Positions 1 through 13,725 of a stretch of DNA of 64,000 nt are shown piece by piece. The stretch comes from Prosopocoilus inquinatus. Lineage: Eukaryota > Arthropoda > Insecta > Coleoptera > Lucanidae. Each line of letters starts with the position of its first letter. Position 1 is the first letter of the stretch. The DNA lies in contig JAYKNF010000024.1 in the NCBI GenBank assembly GCA_036172665.1, positions 372,001 to 436,000 of the forward strand, read 5' to 3'. The notes under the pieces were generated by a model. That model saw only the letters and a list, made by a program, of their open reading frames with translations, had not been told where the DNA came from and did not search any database. Made by a program: the position numbers and the translations under genes.

Positions 1-3000
1 AGTCCGAGAACATCGTATCTCACATCAGAATTACTGGAGTCCGTTGAAACGTCAAATAACATAGTAGATAAGTAAGGATCGAGTAGATACATCACAGGAA
101 CAACGCTAATACGTGTTGTTTCGTTCAAAACTATTTCCAGCTTCTGCTGCGTCCGAGAACTTCGTATCTCACATCAGAGGTACTGGAGTGCATCGTAACG
201 TCAAATAACTTGATAGATAAGTAAGGATCAATTAGATACATCACAGGAACAACGCTAATACGTGTTGTTTCGTTCAGAACTATTTCCAGCTCCTACTGCG
301 TCCGAGAACTTCGTATCTCACATCAGAGTTACTGGAGTCCATCGTAACGTAAAATAACATGATAGATAAGTAAGGATCGATTAGATACATCACAGGAACA
401 ACGCTAACACGTGTTATTTCGTTCAAAACTATTTCCAGCTCCTGCTGAGTCCGAGAACTTCGTATCTCACATCAGAGTTACTGGAGTCCGTTGAAACGTC
501 AAATAACATAGTAGATAAGTAAGGATCGATTAGATACATCACAGGAACAACGCTAATACGTGTTGTTTCGTTCAGAACTATTTCTAGCTTCTGCTGCGTC
601 CGAGAACTTCGTATCTCACATCAGAGGTACTGGAGTGCATCGTAACGTCAAATAACTTGATAGATAAGTAACGATCGATTAGATAAATCACAGGAACAAC
701 GCTAATACGTGCTCTTTCGTTCAAAACTATTTCCAGCTTCTGCTGCGTCCGAAAACTTCGTATCTCAAATCAGAGTAACTGGAGTCCATCGTAACGTCAA
801 ATAACAAGATAGATAAGTAAGGATCGATTAGATACATCTCAGGAACAACGCTAATACGTGTTATTTCGTTCAAAACTATTTCCAGGTCCTGCTGAGTCCG
901 AGAACCTCGTATCTCACATCAGAGTTACTGGAGTCCGTTGAAACGTCAAATAACATAGTAGATAAGTAAGGATCGATTAGATACATCACAGGAACAACGC
1001 TAATACGTGTTATTTCGTTCAAAATTATTTCCAGCTCCTGCTGAGTCCGAGAACTTCGTATCTCACATCAGAGTTACTGGAGTCCGTTGAAACGTCAAAT
1101 AACATAGTAGATAAGTAAGGATCGATTAGATACATCACAGGAACAGCGCTAATACGTGTTTTTTCGTTCAAAACTATTTCTAGCTTCTGCTGCGTGCGAG
1201 AACTTCGTATCTCACATCAGAGGTACTGGAGTGCATCGTAACGTCAAATAACTTGATAGATAAGTAAGGATCGATTAGATACATCACAGGAACAACGCTA
1301 ATACGTGTTATTTCGTTCAAAACTATTTCCAGCTTCTGCTGCGTCCGAGAACTTGGTATCTCACATCAGAGTTACTGGAGTCCATCGTAACTTGAAATAG
1401 CATGATAGATAAGTAAGGATCGATTAGATACATCACAGGAACAACGCTAATATGTGTTATTTCGTTCAAAACTATTTCCAGGTCCTGCTGAGTCCGAGAA
1501 CCTCGTATCTCACATCAGAGTTACCGGAGTCCGTTGAAACGTCAAATAACATAGTAGATAAGTAAGGATCGATTAGATACATCACAGGAACAACGCTAAT
1601 ACGTGTTGTTTCGTTCAGAACTATTTCCAGCTCCTTCTGCGTCCGAGAACTTCGTATCTCACTTCAGAGTTACTGGAGTCCATCGTAACTTTAAATAACA
1701 TAATAGATAAGTAAGGATCGATTAGATACATCACAGGAACAACGCTAATACGTGTTATTTCGTTCAAAACTATTTCCAGCTCCTGCTGAGTCCGAGAACT
1801 TCGTATCTCACATCAGAGTTAGTGGAGTCCGTTGAAACGTCAAATAACATAGTAGATAAGTAAGGATCGATTAGATACATCACAGGAACAACGCTAATAC
1901 GTGTTTTTTCGTTCAAAACTATTTCTAGCTTCTGCTGCGACCGAGAACTTCGTATCTCACATCAGAGTTACTGGAGTGCATCGTAACGTCAAATAACAAG
2001 ATAGATAAGTAAGGATCGATTAGATACATCACAGGAACAACGCTAATACGTGTTGTTTCGTTCAAAACTATTCCAGCTTCTGCTGCGTCCGAGAACTTGG
2101 TATCTCACATCAGAGTTACTGGAGTACATCGTAACTTGAAATAACATGATAGATAAGTAAGGATCGATTAGATACATCACAGGAACAACGCTAATACGTG
2201 TTTTTTCGTTCAAAACTATTTCTAGCTTCTGCTGCGTCCGAGAACATCGTATCTCACATCAGAGTTACTGGAGTCCATCGTGACGTCAAATAACATGATA
2301 GATAAGTAAGGATCGATTAGATATATCACAGGAACAACGCTAATACGTGTTATTTCGTTCAAAACTATTTCCAGCTATTGCTGAGTCCGAGAACTTCGTA
2401 TCTCACATCAGTGTTACTGGAGTCCGTTGAAACGTCAAATAACATAGTAGATAAGTAACGATCGATTAGATACAACACAGGAACAACGCTAATACGTGTT
2501 GTTTCGTTCAAAACTATTTCCAGCTTCTGCTGCGTCCGAAAACTTCGTATCTCACATCAGAGTTACTGGAGTGCATCGTAACGTCAAATAACAAGATAGA
2601 TAAGTAAGGATCGATTAGATACATCACAGGAACAACGATAATACGTGTTATTAAGTTCAAAACTATTTCCAGGTCCTGCTGAGTCCGAGAACATCGTATC
2701 TCACATCAGAATTACTGGAGTCCGTTGAAACGTCAAATAACATAGTAGATAAGTAAGGATCGAGTAGATACATCACAGGAACAACGCTAATACGTGTTGT
2801 TTCGTTCAAAACTATTTCCAGCTTCTGCTGCGTCCGAGAACTTCGTATCTCACATCAGAGGTACTGGAGTGCATCGTAACGTCAAATAACTTGATAGATA
2901 AGTAAGGATCAATTAGATACATCACAGGAACAACGCTAATACGTGTTGTTTCGTTCAGAACTATTTCCAGCTCCTACTGCGTCCGAGAACTTCGTATCTC

Positions 3001-5362
3001 ACATCAGAGTTACTGGAGTCCATCGTAACGTAAAATAACATGATAGATAAGTAAGGATCGATTAGATACATCACAGGAACAACGCTAACACGTGTTATTT
3101 CGTTCAAAACTATTTCCAGCTCCTGCTGAGTCCGAGAACTTCGTATCTCACATCAGAGTTACTGGAGTCCGTTGAAACGTCAAATAACATAGTAGATAAG
3201 TAAGGATCGATTAGATACATCACAGGAACAACGCTAATACGTGTTGTTTCGTTCAGAACTATTTCTAGCTTCTGCTGCGTCCGAGAACTTCGTATCTCAC
3301 ATCAGAGGTACTGGAGTGCATCGTAACGTCAAATAACTTGATAGATAAGTAACGATCGATTAGATAAATCACAGGAACAACGCTAATACGTGCTCTTTCG
3401 TTCAAAACTATTTCCAGCTTCTGCTGCGTCCGAAAACTTCGTATCTCAAATCAGAGTAACTGGAGTCCATCGTAACGTCAAATAACAAGATAGATAAGTA
3501 AGGATCGATTAGATACATCTCAGGAACAACGCTAATACGTGTTATTTCGTTCAAAACTATTTCCAGGTCCTGCTGAGTCCGAGAACCTCGTATCTCACAT
3601 CAGAGTTACTGGAGTCCGTTGAAACGTCAAATAACATAGTAGATAAGTAAGGATCGATTAGATACATCACAGGAACAACGCTAATACGTGTTATTTCGTT
3701 CAAAATTATTTCCAGCTCCTGCTGAGTCCGAGAACTTCGTATCTCACATCAGAGTTACTGGAGTCCGTTGAAACGTCAAATAACATAGTAGATAAGTAAG
3801 GATCGATTAGATACATCACAGGAACAGCGCTAATACGTGTTTTTTCGTTCAAAACTATTTCTAGCTTCTGCTGCGTGCGAGAATTTCGTATCTCACATCA
3901 GAGGTACTGGAGTGCATCGTAACGTCAAATAACTTGATAGATAAGTAAGGATCGATTAGATACATCACAGGAACAACGCTAATACGTGTTATTTCGTTCA
4001 AAACTATTTCCAGCTTCTGCTGCGTCCGAGAACTTGGTATCTCACATCAGAGTTACTGGAGTCCATCGTAACTTGAAATAGCATGATAGATAAGTAAGGA
4101 TCGATTAGATACATCTCAGGAACAACGCTAATATGTGTTATTTCGTTCAAAACTATTTCCAGGTCCTGCTGAGTCCGAGAACCTCGTATCTCACATCAGA
4201 GTTACTGGAGTCCGTTGAATCGTCAAATGACATAGTAGATAAGTAAGGATCGATTAGATACATCACAGGAACAACGCTAATACGTGTTGTTTCGTTCAGA
4301 ACTATTTCCAGCTCCTTCTGCGTCCGAGAACTTCGTATCTCACTTCAGAGTTACTGGAGTCCATCGTAACTTTAAATAACATTATAGATAAGTAAGGATC
4401 GATTAGATACATCACAGGAACAACGCTAATACGTGTTATTTCGTTCAAAACTATTTCCAGCTCCTGCTGAGTCCGAGAACTTCGTATCTCACATCAGAGT
4501 TAGTGGAGTCCGTTGAAACGTCAAATAACATAGTAGATAAGTAAGGATCGATTAGATACATCACAGGAACAACGCTAATACGTGTTTTTTCGTTCAAAAC
4601 TATTTCTAGCTTCTGCTGCGTCCGAGAACTTCGTATCTCACATCAGAGTTACTGGAGTGCATCGTAACGTCAAATAACAAGATAGATAAGTAAGGATCGA
4701 TTAGATACATCACAGGAACAACGCTAATACGTGTTGTTTCGTTCAAAACTATTCCAGCTTCTGCTGCGTCCGAGAACTTGGTATCTCACATCAGAGTTAC
4801 TGGAGTACATCGTAACTTGAAATAACATGATAGATAAGTAAGGATCGATTAGATACATCACAGGAACAACGCTAATACGTGTTTTTTCGTTCAAAACTAT
4901 TTCTAGCTTCTGCTGCGTCCGAGAACATCGTATCTCACATCAGAGTTACTGGAGTCCATCGTGACGTCAAATAACATGATAGATAAGTAAGCATCGATTA
5001 GATATATCACAGGAACAACGCTAATACGTGTTATTTCGTTCAAAACTATTTCCAGCTATTGCTGAGTCCGAGAACTTCGTATCTCACATCAGTGTTACTG
5101 GAGTCCGTTGAAACGTCAAATAACATAGTAGATAAGTAACGATCGATTAGATTCAACACAGGAACAACGCTAATACGTGTTGTTTCGTTCAAAACTATTT
5201 CCAGCTTCTGCTGCGTCCGAAAACTTCGTATCTCACATCAGAGTTACTGGAGTGCATCGTAACGTCAAATAACAAGATAGATAAGTAAGGATCGATTAGA
5301 TACATCACAGGAACAACGATAATACGTGTTATTAAGTTCAAAACTATTTCCAGGTCCTGCTG
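1..5362 (+). repeat. 18-monomer higher-order repeat, two copies of 2681 bp
   Basis: The monomer series from 2 onwards recurs from 2683 in the same order of variants, including a one-base shortened monomer (ACTATTCCAGC, near 2070 and 4750). Spacing is 2681 bp, or 18 monomers less one base. Differences are scattered single bases, for example GCGAGAACTTCG near 1197 against GCGAGAATTTCG near 3878. A third copy begins at 5364 but leaves the series after about one monomer. A diverged relative of the series restarts near 8642. Confidence 0.85.
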
Positions 5363-5363
5363 A

Positions 5364-8300
5364 GTCCGAGAACCTCGTATCTCACATCAGAATTACTGGA
5401 GTCCGTTGAAACGTCAAATAACATAGTAGATAAGTAAGGATCGAGTAGATACATCACAGGAACAACGCTAATACGTGTTGTTTCGTTCAGAACTATTTCC
5501 AGCTCCTGCTGCGTCCGAGAACTTCGTATCTCACATCAGAGTTACTGGAGTCCATTGTAACGTTAAATAACAAGATAGATAAGTAAGGATCGATTAGATA
5601 CATCACAGGAACAACGATAATACGTGTTATTAAGTTCAAAACTATTTCCAGGTCCTGCTGCCTCCGAAAACTTCGTATCTCACATCAGAGTTACTGGAGT
5701 GCATCGTAACGTCAAATAACAAGATAGATAAGTAAGGATCGATTAGATACATCACAGGAACAACGCTAATACGTGTTTTTTCGTTCAAAACTATTTCTAG
5801 CTTCTGCTGCGTCCGAGAACTTCGTATCTCACATCAGAGGTACTGGAGTGCATCGTAACGTCAAATAACTTGATAGATAAGTAAGGATCGATTAGATACA
5901 TCACAGGAACAACGCTAATACGTGTTGTTTCGTTCAAGACTATTTCCAGTTTCTGCTGCGTCCGAGAACTTGGTATCTCACATCAGAGTTACTGGAGTCC
6001 ATCGTAACTTGAAATAACATGATAGATAAGTAAGGATCGATTAGATACATCACAGGAACAACGCCAATACGTGTTGTTTCGTTCAGAACTATTTCCAGCT
6101 AATGCTGCGTCCGAGAACATCGTATCTCACTTCAGAGTTACTGGAGTCTATCGTAACGTTAAATAACATGATAGATAAGTAAGGATCTATTAGATACATC
6201 ACAGGAACAACGCTAATATGTGTTGTTTCGTTCAAAACTATTTCCAGCTTCTGCTGCGTCCGAAAACTTGGTATCTCATATCAGAGTTACTGGAGTCCAT
6301 CGTAACTTGAAATAACATGATAGATAAGTAAGGATCGATTAGATATATCACAGGAACAACGCTAATACGTGTTATTTCGTTCAAAACTATTTCCAGCTAT
6401 TGCTGTGTCCGAGAACTTCGTATCTCACATCAGAGTTACTGGAGTCCGTTGAAACGTCAAATAGCATAGTAGATAAGTAACGATCGATTAGATACATCAC
6501 AGGAACAACGCTAATACGTGTTGTTTCGTTCAAAACTATTTCCAGCTTCTGCTGCGTCCGAGAACTTCGTATCTCACATCAGAGGTACTGGAGTGCATCG
6601 TAACGTCAAATAACTTGATAGATAAGTAAGGATCAATTAGATACATCACAGGAACAACGCTAATACGTGTTGTTTCGTTCAGAACTATTTCCAGCTCCTA
6701 CTGCGTCCGAGAACTTCGTATCTCACATCAGAGTTACTGGAGTCCATCGTAACGTAAAATAACATGATAGATAAGTAAGGATCGATTAGATATGTCACAG
6801 GAACCACGCTAATACGTGTCATTTCGTTCAAAACTATTTGCAGCTCCTGCTGAGTCCGAGAACTTCGTATCTCTCATCAGAGTTACTGGAGTCCGTTGAA
6901 ACATCAAATAACATAGTAGGTAAGTAACGATCGATTAGATACATCACAGGAACAACGCTAATACGTGTTGTTTCTTTCAAAACTATTTCCAGCTTCTGCT
7001 GCGTCCGAGAACTTCGTATCTCACTTCAGAGTTACTGGAGTGCATCGTAACGTCAAATAACAAGATAGATAAGTAAGAATCGATTAGATAAATCACAGGA
7101 ACAACGCTAATACGTGTTATTTCGTTCAAAACTATTTCCAGGTCCTGCTGAGTCCGAGAACCTCGTATCTCACATCAGAGTTACTGGAGTCCGTTGAAAC
7201 GTCAAATAACATAGTAGATAAGTAAGGATCGATTAGATACATCACAGGAACATCGCTAATAAGTGTTATTTCGTTCAAAATTATTTCCAGCTCCTGCTGA
7301 GTCCGAGAACTTCGTATCTCACATCAGAGTTACTGGAGTCCGTTGAAACGTCAAATAACATAGTAGATAAGTAAGGATCGATTAGATACATCACAGGAAC
7401 AACGCTAATACGTGTTTTTTCGTTCAAAACTATTTCTAGCTTCTGCTGCGTCCGAGAACTTCGTATCTCACATCAGAGGTACTGGAGTGCATCGTAACGT
7501 CAAATAACTTGATAGATAAGTAAGGATCGATTAGATACATCACAGGAACAACGCTAATACGTGTTGTTTCGTTCAAAACTATTTCCAGCTTCTGCTGCGT
7601 CCGAGAACTTGGTATCTCACATCAGAGTTACTGGAGTTCATCGTAACTTGAAATAGCATGATAGATAAGTAAGGATCGATTAGATACATCACAGGAACAA
7701 CGCTAATACGTGTTATTTCGTTCAAAACTATTTCCAGGTCCTGCTGAGTCCGAGAACCTCGTATCTCACATCAGAGTTAGTGGAGTCCGTTGAAACGTCA
7801 AATAACATAGTAGATAAGTAAGGATCGATTAGATACATCACAGGAACAACGCTAATACGTGTTGTTCCGTTCAGAACTATTTCCAGCTCCTTCTGCGTCC
7901 GAGAACTTCGTATCTCACTTCAGAGTTACTGGAGTCCATCGTAACTTTAAATAACATTATAGATAAGTAAGGATCGATTAGATACATCACAGGAACAACG
8001 CTAATAGGTGTTGTTTCGTTCAAAACTATTTCCAGCTTCTGCTGCGTCCGAGAACTTGTTATCTCACATCAGAGTTACTGGAGTACATCGTAACTTGAAA
8101 TAACATGATAGATAAGTAAGGATCGATTAGATACATCACAGGAACAACGCTAATACGTGTTTTTTAGTTCAAAACTATTTCTAGCTTCTGCTGCGTCCGA
8201 GAACATCGTATCTCACATCAGAGTTACTGGAGTCCATCGTGACGTCAAATAACATGATAGATAAGTAAGGATCGATTAGATATATCACAGGAACAACGCT

Positions 8301-11300
8301 AATACGTGTTATTTCGTTCAAAACTATTTCCAGCTATTGCTGAGTCCGAGAACTTCGTATCTCACATCAGTGTTACTGGAGTCCGTTGAAACGTCAAATA
8401 ACATAGTAGATAAGTAACGATCGATTAGATACAACACAGGAACAACGCTAATACGTGTTGTTTCGTTCAAAACTATTTCCAGCTTCTGCTGCGTCCGAAA
8501 ACTTCGTATCTCACATCAGAGTTACTGGAGTGCATCGTAACGTCAAATAACAAGATAGATAAGTAAGGATAGATTAGATACATCACAGGAACAACGATAA
8601 TACGTGTTATTAAGTTCAAAACTATTTCCAGGTCCTGCTGAGTCCGAGAACATCGTATCTCAAATCAGAATTACTGGAGTCCGTTGAAACGTCAAATAAC
8701 ATAGTAGATAAGTAAGGATCGAGTAGATACATCACAGGAACAACGCTAATACGTGTTGTTTCGTTCAAAACTATTTCCAGCTTCTGCTGCGTCCGAGAAC
8801 TTCGTATCTCACATCAGAGGTACTGGAGTGCATCGTAACGTCAAATAACTTGATAGATAAGTAAGGATCAATTAGATACATCACAGGAACAACGCTAATA
8901 CGTGTTGTTTCGTTCAGAACTATTTCCAGCTCCTACTGCGTCCGAGAACTTCGTATCTCACATCAGAGTTACTGGAGTCCATCGTAACGTAAAATAACAT
9001 GATAGATAAGTAAGGATCGATTAGATATGTCACAGGAACCACGCTAATACGTGTCATTTCGTTCAAAACTATTTGCAGCTCCTGCTGAGTCCGAGAACTT
9101 CGTATCTCTCATCAGAGTTACTGGAGTCCGTTGAAACATCAAATAACATAGTAGATAAGTAACGATCGATTAGATACATCACAGGAACAACGCTAATACG
9201 TGTTGTTTCGTTCAAAACTATTTCCAGCTTCTGCTGCGTCCGAGAACTTCGTATCTCACATCAGAGTTACTGGAGTGCATCGTAACGTCAAATAACAAGA
9301 TAGATAAGTAAGAATCGATTAGATAAATCACAGGAACAACGCTAGTACGTGCTCTTTCGTTGAAAACTATTTCCAGCTTCTGATGCGTCCGAAAACTTCG
9401 TATCTCAAATCAGAGTTACTGGAGTCCATCGTAACGTCAAATAACAAGATAGATAAGTAAGGATCGATTAGATACATCACAGGAACAACGCCAATACGTG
9501 TTATTTCGTTCAAAACTATTTCCAGGTCCTGCTGAGACCGAGAACCTCGTATCTCACATCAGAGTTACTGGAGTCCGTTGAAACGTCAAATAACATAGTA
9601 GATAAGTAAGGATCGATTAGATACATCACAGGAACAACGCTAATACGTGTTGTTTCGTTCAGAACTATTTCCAGCTCCTTCTGCGTCCGAGAACTTCGTA
9701 TCTCAATTCAGAGTTACTGGAGTCCATCGAAACTTTAAATAACATGATAGATAAGTAAGGATCGATTAGATACATCACAGGAACAACGCTAACACGTGTT
9801 ATTTCGTTCAAAACTATTTCCAGCTCCTGCTGAGTCCGAGAACTTCGTATCTCACATCAGAGTTACTGGAGTCCGTTGAAACGTCAAATAACATAGTAGA
9901 TAAGTAAGGATCGATTAGATACATCACAGGAACAACGCTAATACGTGTTGTTTCGTTCAGAACTATTTCTAGCTTCTGCTGCGTCCGAGAACTTCGTATC
10001 TCACATCAGAGGTACTGGAGTGCATCGTAACGTCAAATAACTTGATAGATAAGTAACGATCGATTAGATAAATCACAGGAACAACGCTAATACGTGCTCT
10101 TTCGTTCAAAACTATTTCCAGCTTCTGCTGCGTCCGAAAACTTCGTATCTCAAATCAGAGTTACTGGAGTCCATCGTAACGTCAAATAACAAGATAGATA
10201 AGTAAGGATCGATTAGATACATCACAGGAACAACGCTAATACGTGTTATTTCGTTCAAAACTATTTCCAGGTCCTGCTGAGTCCGAGAACCTCGTATCTC
10301 ACATCAGAGTTACTGGAGTCCGTTGAAACGTCAAATAACATAGTAGATAAGTAAGGATCGATTAGATACATCACAGGAACAACGCTAATACGTGTTATTT
10401 CGTTCAAAATTATTTCCAGCTCCTGCTGAGTCCGAGAACTTCGTATCTCACATCAGAGTTACTGGAGTCCGTTGAAACGTCAAATAACATAGTAGATAAG
10501 TAAGGATCGATTAGATACATCACAGGAACAGCGCTAATACGTGTTTTTTCGTTCAAAACTATTTCTAGCTTCTGCTGCGTGCGAGAACTTCGTATCTCAC
10601 ATCAGAGGTACTGGAGTGCATCGTAACGTCAAATAACTTGATAGATAAGTAAGGATCGATTAGATACATCACAGGAACAACGCTAATACGTGTTGTTTCG
10701 TTCAAAACTATTTCCAGCTTCTGCTGCGTCCGAGAACTTGGTATCTCACATCAGAGATACTGGAGTCCATCGTAACTTGAAATAGCATGATAGATAAGTA
10801 AGGATCGATTAGATACATCACAGGAACAACGCTAATACGTGTTTTTTCGTTCAAAACTATTTCCAGGTCCTGCTGAGTCCGAGAACCTCGTATCTCACAT
10901 CAGAGTTACTGGAGTCCGTTTAAACGTCAAATAAGATAGTAGATAAGTAAGGATCGATTAGATACATCACAGGAACAACGCTAATACGTGTTGTTTCGTT
11001 CAGAACTATTTCCAGCTCCTTCTGCGTCCGAGAACTTCGTATCTCACTTCAGAGTTACCGGAGTCCATCGTAACTTTAAATAACATTATAGATAAGTAAG
11101 GATCGATTAGATACATCACAGGAACAACGCTAATACGTGTTATTTCGTTCAAAACTATTTCCAGCTCCTGCTGAGTCCGAGAACTTCGTATCTCACATCA
11201 GAGTTAGTGGAGTTCGTTGAAACGTCAAATAACATAGTAGATAAGTAAGGATCGATTAGATACATCACAGGAACAACGCTAATACGTGTTTTTTCGTTCA

Positions 11301-13725
11301 AAACTATTTCTAGCTTCTGCTGCGTCCGAGAACTTCGTATCTCACATCAGAGTTACTGGAGTGCATCGTAACGTCAAATAACAAGATAGATAAGTAAGGA
11401 TCGATTAGATACATCACAGGAACAACGCTAATTCGTGTTGTTTCGTTCAAAACTATTCCAGCTTCTGCTGCGTCCGAGAACTTGGTATCTCACATCAGAG
11501 TTACTGGAGTACATCGTAACTTGAAATAACATGATAGATAAGTAAGGATCGATTAGATACATCACAGGAACAACGCTAATACGTGTTTTTTCGTTCAAAA
11601 CTATTTCTAGCTTCTGCTGCGTCCGAGAACATCGTATCTCACATCAGAGTTAATGGAGTCCATCGTGACGTCAAATAACATGATAGATAAGTAAGGATCG
11701 ATTAGATATATCACAGGAACAACGCTAATACGTGTTATTTCGTTCAAAACTATTTCCAGCTATTGCTGAGTCCGAGAACTTCGTATCTCACATCAGTGTT
11801 ACTGGAGTCCGTTGAAACGTCAAATAACATAGTAGATAAGTAACGATCGATTAGATACAACACAGGAACAACGCTAATACGTGTTGTTTCGTTCAGAACT
11901 ATTTCCAGCTTCTGCTGCGTCCGAAAACTTCGTATCTCACATCAGAGTTACTGGAGTGCATCGTAACGTCAAATAACAAGATAGATAAGTAAGGATCGAT
12001 TAGATACATCACAGGAACAACGATAATACGTGTTATTAAGTTCAAAACTATTTCCAGGTCCTGCTGAGTCCGAGAACCTCGTATCTCACATCAGAATTAC
12101 TGGAGTCCGTTGAAACGTCAAATAACATAGTAGATAAGTAAGGATCGAGTAGATACATCACAGGAACAACGCTAATACGTGTTGTTTCGTTCAGAACTAT
12201 TTCCAGCTCCTGCTGCGTCCGAGAACTTCGTATCTCACATCAGAGTTACTGGAGTCCATTGTAACGTTAAATAACAAGATAGATAAGTAAGGATCGATTA
12301 GATACATCACAGGAACAACGATAATACGTGTTATTAAGTTCAAAACTATTTCCAGGTCCTGCTGCGTCCGAAAACTTCGTATCTCACATCAGAGTTACTG
12401 GAGTGCATCGTAACGTCAAATAACAAGATAGATAAGTAAGGATCGATTAGATACATCACAGGAACAACGCTAATACGTGTTTTTTCGTTCAAAACTATTT
12501 CTAGATTCTGCTGCGTCCGAGAACTTCGTATCTCACATCAGAGGTACTGGAGTGCATCGTAACGTCAAATAACTTGATAGATAAGTAAGGATCGATTAGA
12601 TACATCACAGGAACAACGCTAATACGTGTTGTTTCGTTCAAGACTATTTCCAGTTTCTGCTGCGTCCGAGAACTTGGTATCTCACATCAGAGTTACTGGA
12701 GTCCATCGTAACTTGAAATAACATGATAGATAAGTAAGGATCGATTAGATACATCACAGGAACAACGCCAATACGTGTTGTTTCGTTCAGAACTATTTCC
12801 AGCTAATGCTGCGTCCGAGAACATCGTATCTCACTTCAGAGTTACTGGAGTCTATCGTAACGTTAAATAACATGATAGATAAGTAAGGATCTATTAGATA
12901 CATCACAGGAACAACGCTAATATGTGTTGTTTCGTTCAAAACTATTTCCAGCTTCTGCTGCGTCCGAAAACTTGGTATCTCATATCAGAGTTACTGGAGT
13001 CCATCGTAACTTGAAATAACATGATAGATAAGTAAGGATCGATTAGATATATCACAGGAACAACGCTAATACGTGTTATTTCGTTCAAAACTATTTCCAG
13101 CTATTGCTGTGTCCGAGAACTTCGTATCTCACATCAGAGTTACTGGAGTCCGTTGAAACGTCAAATAGCATAGTAGATAAGTAACGATCGATTAGATACA
13201 TCACAGGAACAACGCTAATACGTGTTGTTTCGTTCAAAACTATTTCCAGCTTCTGCTGCGTCCGAGAACTTCGTATCTCACATCAGAGGTACTGGGGTGC
13301 ATCGTAACGTCAAATAACTTGATAGATAAGTAAGGATCAATTAGATACATCACAGGAACAACGCTAATACGTGTTGTTTCGTTCAGAACTATTTCCAGCT
13401 CCTACTGCGTCCGAGAACTTCGTATCTCACATCAGAGTTACTGGAGTCCATCGTAACGTAAAATAACATGATAGATAAGTAAGGATCGATTAGATATGTC
13501 ACAGGAACCACGCTAATACGTGTCATTTCGTTCAAAACTATTTGCAGCTCCTGCTGAGTCCGAGAACTTCGTATCTCTCATCAGAGTTACTGGAGTCCGT
13601 TGAAACATCAAATAACATAGTAGGTAAGTAACGATCGATTAGATACATCACAGGAACAACGCTAATACGTGTTGTTTCGTTCAAAACTATTTCCAGCTTC
13701 TGCTGCGTCCGAGAACTTCGTATCT
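5364..13725 (+). repeat. 45-monomer spaced duplication within the left array
   Basis: The block at 5364-7020 recurs at 12068-13725 with a spacing of 6704 bp (45 monomers less one base). Marker variants shared at this spacing include CTCATATCAGAG near 6271 and 12976, and the GTAGGTAAGTAACG monomer near 6918 and 13622. The intervening 7.0-12.0 kb is a mosaic of series also seen in 1-5362, for example the monomer with AACAGCGCTAATACG near 1144, 3825 and 10527. This is the pattern expected from repeated unequal exchange. Confidence 0.75.
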
